This document shows, piece after piece, positions 51,601 through 62,660 of a DNA stretch of 64,000 bases. Numbering within the stretch: position 1 is the stretch's first letter; the number at the start of each line of letters is the position of its first letter. This stretch comes from Diphasiastrum complanatum (taxonomy: Eukaryota > Streptophyta > Lycopodiopsida > Lycopodiales > Lycopodiaceae), in contig CM055092.1 of NCBI GenBank assembly GCA_029204225.1, positions 72,585,074-72,649,073 of the forward strand, read 5' to 3'. The notes under the pieces were generated by a model. That model saw nothing but the letters and a program-made list of their open reading frames with translations. It had not been told where the DNA came from and did not search any database. Made by a program: the position numbers and the translations under genes.

Positions 51601-54600
51601 AAACTTGGTAATGGAGAAAGCTTTTCAGATGTTGGTACTATTGAGGATCAAGAGAAGATTGTCAAGGCTAAAATATCATTTACAGAAGCTGGCACACAGT
51701 GGTGGACGAAAGTTGAAAAGGATACTTAGTTTCGACCACTTGGGAGGCATTCTTGTATATGTTCATTCAAACTGGATGTTAATGGATAAAGGAGAGCAAT
51801 GCAGCAATGGATAAGCTCGATGCAGGGTGATTGTTCAACAGAAGAGTATGTGAATGAACATAGAGAGGCATTGTTTAGGATTCATGAGGATGTTCCCATC
51901 TTCTTGTACATGTTTCATTTCATAAAGGGCTGAAGTTAGAGCAGCCAGCCTTTTGTAAGGAGAAAACACATGATTTACAGGGTGCAATTTAGATGGCATT
52001 GCATTACAAAGACAGAAACTAAGGCCCCAAATAAAGGCATGGTAGTTACAAGTGACAGCCTTGGGGATAATGCAAGTTTAAAAGGATGAAAAAGTTTGAT
52101 GGACAATGAATTGTTATTTGGAGACATTTATGCTCCCACATGATTATACAACACACTTGAGAGGCACATTTATTTGTCTTATGTATCTTTTGGTTCTTAA
52201 AAGGCATCTTCTTCTTCTTCTTTTTCTTCTTCTCTCTCATCATTCATTCAGTCAAATATAATATCATTCCACACATGATCGATGCGGAGACTTCCAAGGA
52301 TGCTTGGGATGCAAGTTCTGGTGGTAATATCTATCTAGATACTTTTGGAATCATTGCAAGCTTCATGGAATCAGGAGGCATATGACAATAGCCTATACTT
52401 TGCACGTCGCATGCTCAGAGTGAAAGGCTTACCAAACACATACATGCAAAGGCGTTATACATGACAATTTATCTTATCAATCGATGCCCTACAAAGGTGG
52501 TAAGGAATCATATTCCCAAGAGGCATGGAGTGGTAGAAAGCCAAATGTTGGACATTGGAAAGTAATTGGATATATTTCATATCCCTGTGCCCAAAGAGAA
52601 AAGGAGCAAGCTAGATGATAAAGCAATCAAATGAATATTTGTTGGTTATAGTGAGAACTCTTAAGCTTATTGTCTATCTGATATTGAAAAGAAAAAGATC
52701 ATTACTAGTAGAGATGTTATTATCCTTAAAGAAGAAAGCTCTTACAATGAAAAGGGGAGTACATCTTTACTCAAAAAAACATACGAAAAAGAAGATAAAG
52801 TTGGGCCAAATATAAATACCTACATGTGAAGAAGGTGATACTACATCTAAAAGAGAAAAGTAATTGCCCAAATGGTCTTTAGAAACCTATTTATAAACTC
52901 AAAAAATCCACTTATGTTTTGTATTAGGCCCTAGGAGTTGGTTGACAAAGATTGATGATTCATTTGGAAAAAAGAAAGATGAAAGTAACTCATTCAATTT
53001 GAAATTTTTATGTTACACATTTATCTAAGGGGAATATCTAGTACTTTTGAGATGATTGATCTAGGACTACTTCACTACTTGGCATTGAGGTATGCAAATG
53101 AATTGCTGAAGAAATTTAGGCTAGACGACTGCAATGAGATTATGACACCCATGGAGACCAATTGAAACTTGGGCCTACTGAAGACGAGGATGTGGATGCG
53201 ACTTTTTATAGGCAGTTTGTTGGTAGTCTTATCTACTTGGCTAACATTACACCAAACATTAGCTATGGACTTGGGTAGTTATTCAATACATGTCTAAACC
53301 TAAGGTGATGGAGAGTAGCTAAGAGGATCCTTAGGTACATCAATAGGGCACTTCACTTTGGATTGGAGTATGGAAAGACAGAAGATATTAGACTTATAGG
53401 GTTTTACGACTCAAAATGGGTAGGCGATCAGAGTACTAGTCGATTAACTATAGGTTGTACTTTTTCATTTGGCAAAGGAGTTATTAGTAGAGGTAGTAAA
53501 AAGCAAGCTACTACATTATCTTTTATTGAGGCAAAGTACATGGTGGGATTAGCTTCAACTTGTGAGGCAATACGGCTATAACGCTTAATAGCAGATCTTG
53601 GACAAGAACAATAGGAGGCTACAAAGACAACCAAAGTTGCATTGCCATGAACTCAATTCTCCATGCACACTCTAAAATATATAGGTTCTTTGTCATTTCA
53701 TTAAGGAGTGATCTAGAATGGAGTGGTCTCTCATTTACTGCTCAACTCAAGACAATTGTGCAAACATCTTCACCAAGGCTCTCATGTGTGATAAGTTCAT
53801 TTGGCTTCGGGAGGCACTTGGTGTGATTGACAACAAAATGATAAAAGAGGAAAATGAAGATAAGTGACCATTTTGTGTCAATTCTTTGGAGGTTTGTATC
53901 ATATACATGTGCATACCACCCTCAAAACCATTATTTGGCTTATATATTTCTCACTTGAATACATAGGATGCCCCATTGGATGGCACTTATGGACAACTTG
54001 AAAGTGCTATATAACATGTGTATTATGGATATGAAGATTCCAGTTGTTTTTAGAGATTTAGGCAAGAATCTAGAAGAAGCTAGATGTTTCAAGATATTTC
54101 TAGAACCATCTATAGAGAAAATTTTGGAAGTTCTAAAATTTTTAAGCATTCTAGAACTTAGAAAAGTGTAAAACTCTATACACGATACTTTTAGAAGCTT
54201 TTAGAATAGAAGTTTCTAGATAGATTCCTCTAGGTATAAGAAGAGTTCTAGAAGTCTCATGGGGTTGTCCCTCACCTATATAAGAGTGAACAATCCCATT
54301 CTTGTGCATTCATTGCTTGAGACCTCAAGCCCACACTTGCAGCTACTTGTCCTACACTCTTGTACGTGCTCTCTTTGATATAATAGAAGTATTTCAACAT
54401 AATTTCATCATGTCTTTCCACTTTATGAGCTATCGTGTCTCGCATGTTTGACTTTCGCAAATCATTCGACCTTCGAGTTTCGCTTCGCTTCGTGTCTTAG
54501 GGTTTTCGAGGTACGTTGACTTTCACAAATTGTTCGCCGTTCAACCTTCGCTTTTTGTCGCTTCGCTTCGCGTCGTGACAAAGTTGCAGGAGTTCACAAT

Positions 54601-57600
54601 TTCTGACACTCCCTCTTGAACCTTGCAGCTTTGCACGTTTAGTCCAATTGCCTTTCTTTGCTTTGCGAAGAGTGGCTTGTCGAGTGGCTTCGTGAGCAGA
54701 TCTGCAATCATGTCTTCAGACTTTATGTACTGGACCTGGAGCTCTCCTTTCGAGATCAAATCTCGAATGTGATGGTACTTTAGAGGTATGTGTTTTGTCT
54801 TTGAATGCTGGAAGACAGGATCCTGGGACGGATAAATGGCACTCTGAGAATCCATCATCATCGTGCATGGTCCTCCTTGTGGTATCCCAATTGTCTCCAG
54901 CATCATCCGCAACTAAACTACCTCGTTCGCCACCTTTGAAGCTGCGACGTACTCAGCTTCGCAAGAGGATTGAGCTACCAAGGTTTGCTTTTTGCATATC
55001 CAGCTGATTGCTGCTCCACACGCTATTGAACATCCTCCAGTTACGGACTTGCTGTCATCTTTGCAGCTTGCCCAGCTTGCATCACTGTAGTGGTGCAGCT
55101 CGAATCCTTTTCTTTCGTTTTCTACTCTGTAGGTTAATCCCATATCTCGGGTACCCTTCAGATATTGTAGGATTCGTTTTGCCATTTGCCAATGTGCCAT
55201 GCTAGGATTGGAAGAGAATTGGCTTAAAGCATAAACAGAGAAGGCTAGATCGGGTCTGGTACAAATTGTAAGGTACATCAGACTACCTATTAGGTTTCGG
55301 TAGGGTATACCTTCCATCTTCTATTTTTCTTCTTCTGTTTTCGGGCAATCCTGCTTTATCAGCTTGGCTCCAGCTATCATTGGTGTGGCCTTTTGTTTGC
55401 AGTCCATCATGTGGTACTGCTTCAGCACTTTTCTGGCATATTCTGACTGACTCAAGTGCATTTTGCCTTTTGTTCGATTTCTTCTGATCTCCAGCCCGAG
55501 GCATTTTGTTGCTTCTCCTAGATCTGTGATTTCATAATTCTCAGAAATCTGACTCTTCGTGTTTTCGATTAGCATCAAGGAGTTACCTATCATAAGGGAA
55601 TCATCCATGAAAATAGTCAGTATCACAAAATCTTTTCCTACTCTTTTTATGTAGACAGTACAGTCTGATTGTGTAGGAATGAAGTCTAGAGACTTCAGAA
55701 GACCGTCGAGCTTCTTGTACGAAGCTCGTGATGCCTGCTTTAGACCATAAATGCATCTCTGCAGTGACAGACATATTGTCGATTGTCGGGGTCTTCAAAT
55801 CCTTCAGGCTGCTTTATGAAGCTTTCTTCCTCTAGACCTCCATGGAGAAAGGCTGTCTTCACATCAATTTGGTGAATTTTCAGATGTGTAGCGTATGCAA
55901 GGAGCAGTCGTATGCTTGTCATCTTGACCATCGGCGAATATGTGTCGAAATAATCAACACCATATCTTTGTGTGTAACCTTTCGCGACAAACCTTGCTTT
56001 GTAACAGCCAACAGTGCCATCTGGTTTCATTTTCTTTTTGTACACCCACTTGCAGTCGACGATCTTCCTGTTTTCTGGCAGTGGCTCTAGTGTCCATGCC
56101 TCGTTTCGCCTCATCGACTCGATCTCCTCTGACATTGCCTGCTTCCAGAATTCTCCCTCTGGACTCTGGATAGCTTCTTGATATGTTGTTGGCTCTTCAG
56201 TGAAGCTGCAGTACTCGAATTGCGTGTCTTCGCTTCACTGAAGATTGTCAGCGTATCGATCTGGAGGTCTTCTTTGTCTTGTTGACCTTCTGGGTTCGTT
56301 TCGTCGCTGCTCGAACGTTTCTTGTTCGTGGGGTTGATCTTCTGCTTCCTGCTGCTCTGGAGTCTGCGGCTCAACATTCTGATTTGATGTCTGTCCTCGA
56401 TCTCCCTCTTTAATTGGCAGCAGTGCGAAGATCTCATGGCCTCTTCCGTCTTTCAGTCCAGGGAATGTGGACTCATCAAACTTCACATCTCTACTCGAAA
56501 TAACCTTGTTGGTGGTCGGATTGTAGAGTCTGTACACTTGTGATCCGTTCAAGTACCCGATCACGATGCTTCTTTTTTCTTTTGGAACGTGTTTGTATGC
56601 TGCACATCCAAACACACGTACGTATGATAGATCAGGTTTTCTACCTGTCCACATTTCGTACAGTGTCTTGTTTTCCAGCGCTGTCATTGTTGATCTGTTC
56701 TGCAGGTGTACTGCTGCAGCTATTGCCTCAGCCCAGAATTGACTTGGCAATCGAGCCTGTGCCCTATGCATTTGGTTCCTTCGACTAGCGTCCTGTTTCT
56801 TCTTTCTACGACACCATTATATTCTGGTGTGTACGCAGGAGTGAATTGATGCTCTATCCCCTGTTCTTGGCAGAATTTTGATAATTCTTTGCTCTTGTAC
56901 TCACCTCCATTGTCAGATCTGATGATTTGAATCTTCTTTGAGGTGTGTCGTTCTGCAAATGCCACACTCTTGAAAGAGTCAAACACTTTAGATTTTTTCT
57001 TTAGGTAGTAGATCGTGGTCATCCGGCTGTAAACATCTATGAACGTCAGGAAATACCTCGATTCTGAGAGCGAATCCATTTTCATCGGTCCACAGACATC
57101 AGAGTGGATGAGCTCAAGAATTTCTTTGGCTCTTCTTCCCTCATGTATGAATGGATTCCGATGCTACTTGCCTTTATGACAGGCTTCACAGAACTCAATA
57201 TCGGGCCTTGATATCTTGAGACCTGTGACTATGTCTTTCTTGCACATGTCATACAAGATGATACATTCTCCTGTGCCAGAGCTGATCTTCATTCTCTGAT
57301 GCATTTAATATGCTATCAGAATTGTTGATTATCTTGGCTTGGTGGAGGTTTCCTTCTCTGCATCCAACCGTCAGCAATTTGTTTGTCATTTTCTCGATCA
57401 GGTGGCATGTATTGCCATTGAATAAAACTCGAATTCCAAGATCTGCCATCTTGGAGACTGATAGCAAATCTTTTCTCAGTGAAGACACGTAGAGTGCTCC
57501 TGGCAGCTCTGCTTGACCTGACAGTGTTCGCAGCTGTAGAGTCTCGATGCCTTTGACATCGTGTCTGCTCCCATCACCTAGAATCACTGCTCTGTTGTTT

Positions 57601-60600
57601 TCGAGTTCTCTAAAGTCGATCAAGATTTTCTTGTTGCAGGTGATGTGTGATGTTGCTCCTCAACCAATGACTACATCGTAGTCTTGTTCGGTGTAGCTCG
57701 TTGAAGCTTCATCAAGTATCATGAGATTGTTGATTCGAGGACTTTGTCTTGTCGAATCTGGGTTTGTTCTTGTTCTTCTTCTTTCCTTTTGTGAAGAGAG
57801 CTTCTCTTGATCACTGCTTCCTTCTCCTTCGTCCCTCATTAGTCTCGCATCAGCGACAAGATTGATCGCTTTGTTGAATGTCATATCTGGTAGACTCAGT
57901 ATGAGCATTCTCAATGGCTGATAGGACGTCAGTAGAGACTTCATGAAGTACATCGGCTGTTATGGTGCTGGGACCTGGTGCTCCTATCCTGATGCAGCAA
58001 GTTGAGAAAAGATCGTTTTGATCTTCTCAACATGTTGGTCCAACTGGTTGCCATCCCATTGTATGGATTGCAGTTGATTGTGAAGATGCATCACTGAAGC
58101 TACAGTCCTCGCTTCGTACTTTTGTTTTAATCTTTCCCACGCTGCATGGCTGCTTTCACAGTCTTCAATCTACATGAGTAGATCTTCGTTGATGGACGGA
58201 ACGATGATCGCCATTGCACGCTCATCCTTTCTGATCCATTCAGCTCTCCTCGGGTCTCCCTCTGGAGGATGCACCTCTGAGAGTTCGGTCACCGACCAGA
58301 TGCCTTCGCCCTTCAGAAGCGTTTTGATTTTGAATTTCCATATCCTGTAGTTTGCGCCATCAAGACTGATTGCTACTCTTGTCTGGATCGTTGTAGCCAT
58401 ATTGTGTTGCCTAGAGATTCACTTGTTCAGATATCAATAGTGATAACCCGTAGGCTCTGATACCATGTCGCGAACGGGTGTGTTTTCGTATCGTGAACGA
58501 TTTTGTTTCTTTTGAATTTTCTTATGCGGAAGCCTGTAGGATCCTAGACATGCGACTACAGATCACAGAACATAAATCATTCTAGCAATCAAGACAGCGC
58601 AAGACAAGGAAATGCACAAGAGAGAGGAACTATATTATCAGTTTGATTTTTAGAGCGAGATGATTAGTGTCTCGCTCGTTGGCGACCTGACACTCTGGTC
58701 TTTTTCGTTGTGTTCTGCTCGTTGGCAGATTTTCATGCACAATGCACTCTTCTCTATTGTATCTCTCTGTTCTACATACATTCTGTTGATCCAGAAAGAT
58801 CGTTTTTTATCTCCACTGTGTGGAGTTTACAAGATAGCTAAACAGAGAATTACCAGAGCAGTTAATGCTAACCAACTAGTTAGTTACTCTCTGTTGTTGC
58901 TAATTGTTTCAACTGAGCGTGAAATTCAAAGCTCCACGCCCGTTGAGCTGCCAGCTGGCAATGCGAAAGATTTTCTTTGGTTTTCTTTTCGTTTCGTGTC
59001 GTGTCGTGTCTCTTGGTCCTGGAGGCATGTTTGACTTTTGCGAATCATTCGACCTTCAAGTTTCGCTTCGCTTCATGTCTTAGGGTTTTCGAGGTACGTT
59101 GACTTTCGCGAATTGTTCGCCGTTCGACCTTTGCTTCGTGTCGCTTTGCTTCGCTTTGCGGCAAAGTTGCAGGAGTTCACAATTCCTGGCAAATCAAGCA
59201 GACTTGTTACACTAACTACAATGTGGAAGTTCAAGATTTATAACATCTTGATGGACTCTGTCAGGTCGGCGAAGGTTCATAATGACTCCTTGATGCTCAG
59301 CGAAGGTTTGCATTGGCATAAGGCTGAACTCTCGCTTGACTTCAAAAATGATACTTATGCTGCAAACTAGCCTCCGCCAGTGCATTGTAGGTAAATTTGA
59401 CTCTGATAAATCATTTGGGAGCTCGGCGAGTGTTGGTTTGATTGTTTGGATCAATATCTAGCCCTGACAGTGATTTTTGAATCATTTTTGCCTTAGAAAT
59501 TATTCGTGAAAATATTTTCCTTTCTCTTTTTCTAAACTGATGACTTTATTGACTTTTGCTCATCATTACTTTTCTTCATTTTCATTTTGTTCTTTTTATT
59601 TTTCAATTTTTCTTGTTTTCACTATGTTTTCCAAAAAAAATAGAAAAATAAGAAGCGGAAGACAACAAAAATAGAAAATCAACAAAACTAAAAAATAGTA
59701 GATAGATAACTAGGTAGGAGGATCAGGCTGCCAAAACTTGTGTAATCGGCTACCATTCATCAAAGTATCAAGTCGTTTTCCATCAAGATGTTCCAAGACC
59801 ATTGCTCCATAAGATAAAATGAATTGTTGGGAGATAGTTATAGGTAGAAAGCTTGTACCTACATCTGAACCTGAATTGAAGAACTACATTAGTAGGAGAC
59901 ATAAGGCTTATAGGTGATCAATCTTTCTGTCAAAGACAACATTACTCCTGACATTTGTAATGCAAGAGATGCAATGGAAGCTTGGGGCATTCTTAAGTCA
60001 ATGTTTGAATTAGTGGATTCAGCCAGGCTCAATTTTACTCTCAAGATGGAGGCAGGTGCAACAATCAACGATCACATTACAAAGGTCAAGGACCTTATGG
60101 ACCAACTTGCTTCATTGGGAGAGACAGTAAGTGATAGGAGTATTGTTTCCATAGTCTTGAATAGTCTATCATTCAACTATCAACACTAGGTGATGTCCCT
60201 TTTTGCTAGGGAGAAACTCGCAATCTTTGTGGTGCTATGTGGTCTTCTTTTACAGGAGGAGATGAGAAGGAAGATTTTTTCTGAACTTGGAGTAGCAAGT
60301 GTCCAAGTCAGAGATTGGAGAGGAGACAAGCTCATCTACACCCAAGAGGAAAGGCAATTGCAACTATTGTGGTAAGTATGGGCATTCGGCTTTTGAATGC
60401 CGAAAGAAGCAAAGTGATCAAAAGAAGGGAAAGAACCAGCAGGTTTGTTGATGGAGTTGCAAAAGAAGAGCAATGTGGTGGATTTGATCTATTCACCGCA
60501 ACCCTATCATTTGAATCCATGTTTGGTGGATGGTACATTGATTCTGGAGCCTCGAAGCACATGACACCTCATAGACATTAGTTTAACACCCATGAGGAGA

Positions 60601-62396
60601 CAAGTGATGGTCAACAAGTATGCCTTGGAGACAACTCTATACATGAGGTGAGGGGCAAAGGCAAAATTCCAATGAAGCTGTCATTAGGAGAGGTGAAGCT
60701 ACAAGAACTTGCTATTTATTGGTGCCACTGCCAAACAAAACATGCTGGTGGAATTTGATGAATCTACCTGTCTGGTAAAAGACAAAGATCAAAGCTTCAA
60801 GGTGGTAGCCAAGGGAATGCAAGAAGGGGGTCTCAACAAGCTTTACACACCTAGTCAATAGTTAGCAAAGGATTCCTAATTAGGACAAGCTTTGGCGTGA
60901 GAGGTGTGGTCATTTGAGCTATCAAAGTTTACAAGTATTAAGCGAGCAAACTATGATCTCCTAGCATCAAGTCTTGAGCTTGTGCATTCAAATTTGTGTG
61001 GTCCCATGTGGACTATATCAGCAGGGGAAACACTCTAAGGACCCTATTTTGTCAAGTAATATTGTTCTAATTGTCTTTGTTTTGATTGTTTTATATAGTT
61101 GAAAATTTCTTTAAAACTAAATTGTACGTCTTTATTAGCTAAAAAATAGTTTTTATTAGTCAATATACTATTTATAGTAAAAAAGAAATCTTGTTTATGC
61201 TTTGTATGATATATATGTAAAAAAATAAAATTTACATGCGTTCCGGAACGCGAAACCCACCCGGAACACGTTCCACTGCAATTAAGCAGTTAAATAAGTA
61301 AGTGCAAGTGGCCCTCATATGGCTGACACTTATACATTCTATGCATGTACATGAGGTGCTTGCCTAATAGGGGACTTGGAGGACCCACGACCTCCTCTCT
61401 CTCTCTCTAGCAATTCATTTCTTTCTAACGGTGTTGTGAGGCTATTCTCCTTGTATTTGATGTTTTCCATAGCTAAGTTTCTCAAGCTTTCTTGGTTGAT
61501 ACAGTATAGCAGTTAAGATACTCCATAGCTAGGTCTTCTGATTAATCAAAGACACCATTAGAGAACTCTTGAGCTCCTCTTTCCAACAAGCTATGGTTAA
61601 TACTTGATGCTTGCTTTTTGCCCGAACGATGTTTTTCTTCCCACTTTATGGCAAAAATTTTTAATTGCAAAAGTGCCAACTATGATCCCAGGATGCCCCA
61701 AACTCTAACCACACTTAATCATTAGTACCTTCTATGATATAGTGTCCCGAAAGCAAAACAGTACACTTGTTTACCTGATCTATCAGTCCCTTCAATAAAT
61801 TCACTTTCTCTTGGCAATACACATCAAAACCTTCACAAATATACACAATGGGGCCTTTATGGTAGGCTCTAGAAATAGCTAATTATTTGGCTTGGAAAAT
61901 GGAATATAAACGTACAGATTTTAGCTGACCTAGTCCCTCCATTCTATCATCACGGTTAGATTTTAAGAGTATATCCACTCCCCAAGGTTTATCAAGTACT
62001 TTATTGTGAACCAAAGCAACATGTCTTAATAATTGTTTTTATGATGACAACTCCCATTTTCATGCTAGCTTTATTATATTTGAATTTTACGCTATCATAT
62101 ATGTTCTTCTCCTGAAGCTATACAAGAAAGAGTACACCAAAAGACATAAGTTGGAAATTTAAGGATTTGAAGATGGTCACTTTTGCCGTATTACGAGAAG
62201 TTCCACGTTTACACTAGCACTCAAGCAATGTAAGTGTGATCACCATTTCTTTGATTGTTGTTTTGGAATAGGTGCTGATGTGCAAAAAAGTAACAAAGGT
62301 GGTCGTACACCCCTTCATTATGCTGCAAGCAAAGGGCGCATTGAGATTGCTCATACTCTCATCCTACATGGTGCTAAAGTGAATCAAAAGGACAAG
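43642..62396 (+). CDS. 26S proteasome non-ATPase subunit 10 (gankyrin)-like ankyrin protein, partial
   Basis: Exons 43642-43830, 47806-47941 and 62272-62396 join in phase (150 aa); the rest lies beyond the window. The start is ATG 43642 (MEDVQMKDEEEELSKDDLFK), matching the acidic N-terminus of plant homologues. Ankyrin repeats follow: LRNEDDRTLLHVAAAAGHSS/VVKLIA across the first junction, EEGWTPLQSAVSSGHADVV, then GGRTPLHYAASKGRIEIAHT and HGAKVNQKDK. Family members of about 240 aa chaperone assembly of the proteasome base through Rpt3. Introns are 3,975 and 14,330 bp and are loaded with transposons. The donor after exon 3 is GTCTCT, the beginning of a microsatellite. Exon sequence is intact, so the gene looks functional. 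Confidence 0.9.
45968..46790. mobile_element. non-autonomous hAT element in ankyrin-gene intron 1
   Basis: The element is 45976-46782 (807 bp). Its ends are the perfect 11-bp inverted repeat CATAGATGCAC...GTGCATCTATG. It is flanked by the 8-bp direct repeat TTTCCAAC (45968-45975 and 46783-46790), the TSD length of hAT transposons. Subterminal GAATCGCGATTC palindromes repeat at both ends. The centre (46360-46530) is a strongly G-rich block with GGGGG runs. No transposase is encoded; the proline-rich minus-strand frame is a composition artefact. Confidence 0.9.
46800..47800. other. intron 1 sequence, nothing recognised
   Basis: AT-rich intron DNA with an A/C-rich stretch at 47056-47100. No element ends were found. 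Confidence 0.5.
48155..48241. repeat. (CT)n microsatellite in intron 2
   Basis: About 43 CT units, 214 bp after exon 2. Confidence 0.95.
48535..48672 (+). repeat. LINE-like 3' tail ending in (CT)n, copy 1
   Basis: CATGTACCTTTTCTTAGTCC, then TATGTACCTTAGGGTA and ACATTAATAAAATCTTTC, run into about 70 bases of CT (48602-48672). A matching sequence lies at 62594-62660. The TGTACCTT...AATAAA layout is like the 3' end of plant LINEs, so both are probably truncated copies of one family. Confidence 0.45.
48860..50450. other. intron 2, no gene recognised
   Basis: Contains CCAAACCTAGATC and GGATCTAGCCCCCAAGC (about 49341-49375), shared with the LTR-like repeat near 35.6 kb. Otherwise nothing readable. 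Confidence 0.4.
50455..51159. repeat. three tandem copies of a 235-bp unit
   Basis: Units 50455-50689, 50690-50924 and 50925-51159 each begin GCAAATGGGTGGAGGAAGC and end ATATACAGTTT. Only about four or five substitutions separate the copies, so the triplication is recent. A 61-codon frame exists in copy 1 (50446-50631), but copies 2 and 3 carry an in-frame stop (AAGTTGTAG) at the same place, so it is not treated as a gene. Confidence 0.95.
51600..52030 (+). pseudogene. gypsy-like gag fragment
   Basis: Plus-strand frames give TEAGTQWWTKVEKD near 51690, then STEEYVNEHREALFRI (about 51836-51885) and a region ending ALHYKDRN near 52015. The order resembles the Retrotrans_gag domain of Ty3/gypsy elements. 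Stops and frameshifts are frequent and no pol of this type follows. Confidence 0.4.
52245..53870 (+). mobile_element. Ty1/copia remnant E with internal deletions
   Basis: Readable pieces, left to right: gag IIPHMIDAETSKDAWD (52260), integrase tail ALYMTIYLINRCPTK and IFVGYSENS (52450-52665), RT end LKKFRLDDCNEIMTPMETN (53105), FVGSLIYLANITPNISYG (53216), and RNase H FYDSKWVGDQSTSRLTIGCT with TTLSFIEAKYM (53403-53540). Protease, integrase core and the RT catalytic region are missing. Stops interrupt every piece. Confidence 0.7.
53990..54432 (+). repeat. possible LTR with TATA box
   Basis: TCTAGAA-rich sequence followed by TATATAAG (54277-54284), a run typical of an LTR promoter region, then ATAATAGAAGTATTTCAACA (54380-54400). 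It lies directly after copia remnant E on the same strand and may be its 3' LTR. No second copy exists in the window to confirm the limits. Confidence 0.35.
54541..55626 (-). pseudogene. element F RT C-terminus and RNase H
   Basis: Minus-strand pieces: 55321-55626 holds the catalytic region, with FMDD in place of the usual YVDD, and YEITDLGEATKCLGLEI. 54913-55317 holds PYRNLIGSLMYLTICTRPDL (near its start), YSDASWASCKDDSKSVTGGC and LVAQSSCEAEYVAAS. 54541-54912 holds ADLLTKPLDKPLF. One stop separates each piece. Confidence 0.85.
55740..56135 (-). pseudogene. element F RT N-terminus
   Basis: A 131-aa piece with EEIESMRRNEAWTLEPLPEN, CKWVYKKKMKPDGTV, RFVAKGYTQRYGVDYFDTYS and IDVKTAFLHGGLEEESFIKQ, the first half of copia RVT_2. 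The frame is lost near 55740 before the catalytic motif. Confidence 0.85.
56235..57085 (-). pseudogene. element F integrase
   Basis: 56720-57085 holds YFLTFIDVYSRMTTIYYLKK, IIRSDNGGEYKSKEL and NGVVERRNRTLVEG, so the Asp-Asp-Glu residues are visible. 56235-56771 holds the C-terminal part, LPSQFWAEAIAAAVHLQNRS, VRVFGCAAYKHVP and VISSRDVKFDEST. The two pieces overlap in different frames, showing a frameshift near 56740. Confidence 0.85.
57249..58400 (-). pseudogene. element F gag and protease
   Basis: Gag starts at ATG 58400 (MATTIQTRVAISLDGANYRI), with WKFKIKTLLKGEGIW. It continues at 57660-57953 (LPDMTFNKAINLVADARL) after a gap of broken frame. The protease site reads VVIG-stop-GATSHIT near 57660, so the catalytic Asp-Ser-Gly is destroyed. 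57249-57623 carries the flap and pre-integrase link (LYVSSLRKDLLSVSKMADLG, LWHRRMYHL). Confidence 0.8.
58466..59191 (-). repeat. 5' LTR of copia element F
   Basis: 726 bp, TG...CA on the + strand (TGTCGCGAACG to CCTGGCA), directly beside the primer site GGCTCTGATACCA (complement TGGTATCAGAGCC). Its right 175 bases match 54433-54608, with a 14-bp block missing in the left copy. TTCGCTTCGC-type direct repeats occur near the right end. Confidence 0.85.
59192..61040 (+). mobile_element. Ty1/copia remnant G (gag to pre-integrase)
   Basis: Begins within gag at MWKFKIYNILMDS (59221), immediately after the LTR of element F, so F appears to have landed in or beside G. Gag continues at 59914-60189 (ICNARDAMEAWGILKSMFEL, DHITKVKDLMDQLASLGETV). 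A zinc knuckle CNYCGKYGHSAFEC lies near 60360, protease WYIDSGASKHMTPHRH near 60530-60578, and the pre-integrase LWRERCGHLSYQSLQVL near 60890. It stops near 61040; integrase, RT and RNase H are absent. Confidence 0.75.
61041..62270. other. intron 2 right end, GTTCC-rich segment
   Basis: AT-rich intron. At 61217-61275 lies TGCGTTCCGGAACGCG with further GGAAC and GTTCC motifs, matching the style of 34895-34978 and 63190-63947. No gene seen. Confidence 0.4.
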
Positions 62397-62397
62397 G

Positions 62398-62457
<60 letters not shown>
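62397..62457. repeat. (CT)n(CA)n microsatellite at a 5' splice site
   Basis: The CT tract begins with the GT of the exon 3 donor: exon ...GACAAG, intron GTCTCTCTCT, then CA repeats to 62457. Reading through would add Ser-Leu and Thr-His repeats ending in a stop after 34 codons. Confidence 0.9.
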
Positions 62458-62459
<2 letters not shown>

Positions 62460-62593
62460 ACTTCTTACACTCAATACATTACGACCTGCTCTTCTTAGAT
62501 TGACTCAGTATTTAGTTGCTTAGCTTTGACTATATATGCTTCTTAGTTAGTTCATTTAGAAGATGTTTTTACGCTTCCTTGATATGACACAGT

Positions 62594-62660
62594 TGAGATG
62601 TACTTTTCAATCTTATGTACCTTATGGTACCTAAAAGACATCAATAAAGCTTTCTCTTTC
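62594..62660 (+). repeat. LINE-like 3' tail, copy 2
   Basis: GAGATGTACTTTTCAATC, TTATGTACCTTATGGTACCT and GACATCAATAAAGCTTTCTC match 48540-48610 with about 80 percent identity by eye. Here it is followed by TCTTTCTTACC instead of a long CT tract. Confidence 0.45.

Larger units (their letters stand above)
54433..59191 (-). mobile_element. Ty1/copia element F, complete interior, truncated 3' LTR
   Basis: Minus-strand element. The 5' LTR is 58466-59191, the tRNA-iMet primer site 58453-58465, the interior runs gag to RNase H from 58400 to 54609, and the purine tract is the complement of about 54609-54618 (CAAGAGGGAG). The 3' LTR is only the first part, 54433-54608; its remaining 550 bp are missing at the junction with the LTR-like sequence to the left. 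Stops and frameshifts occur in each domain. Confidence 0.9.
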
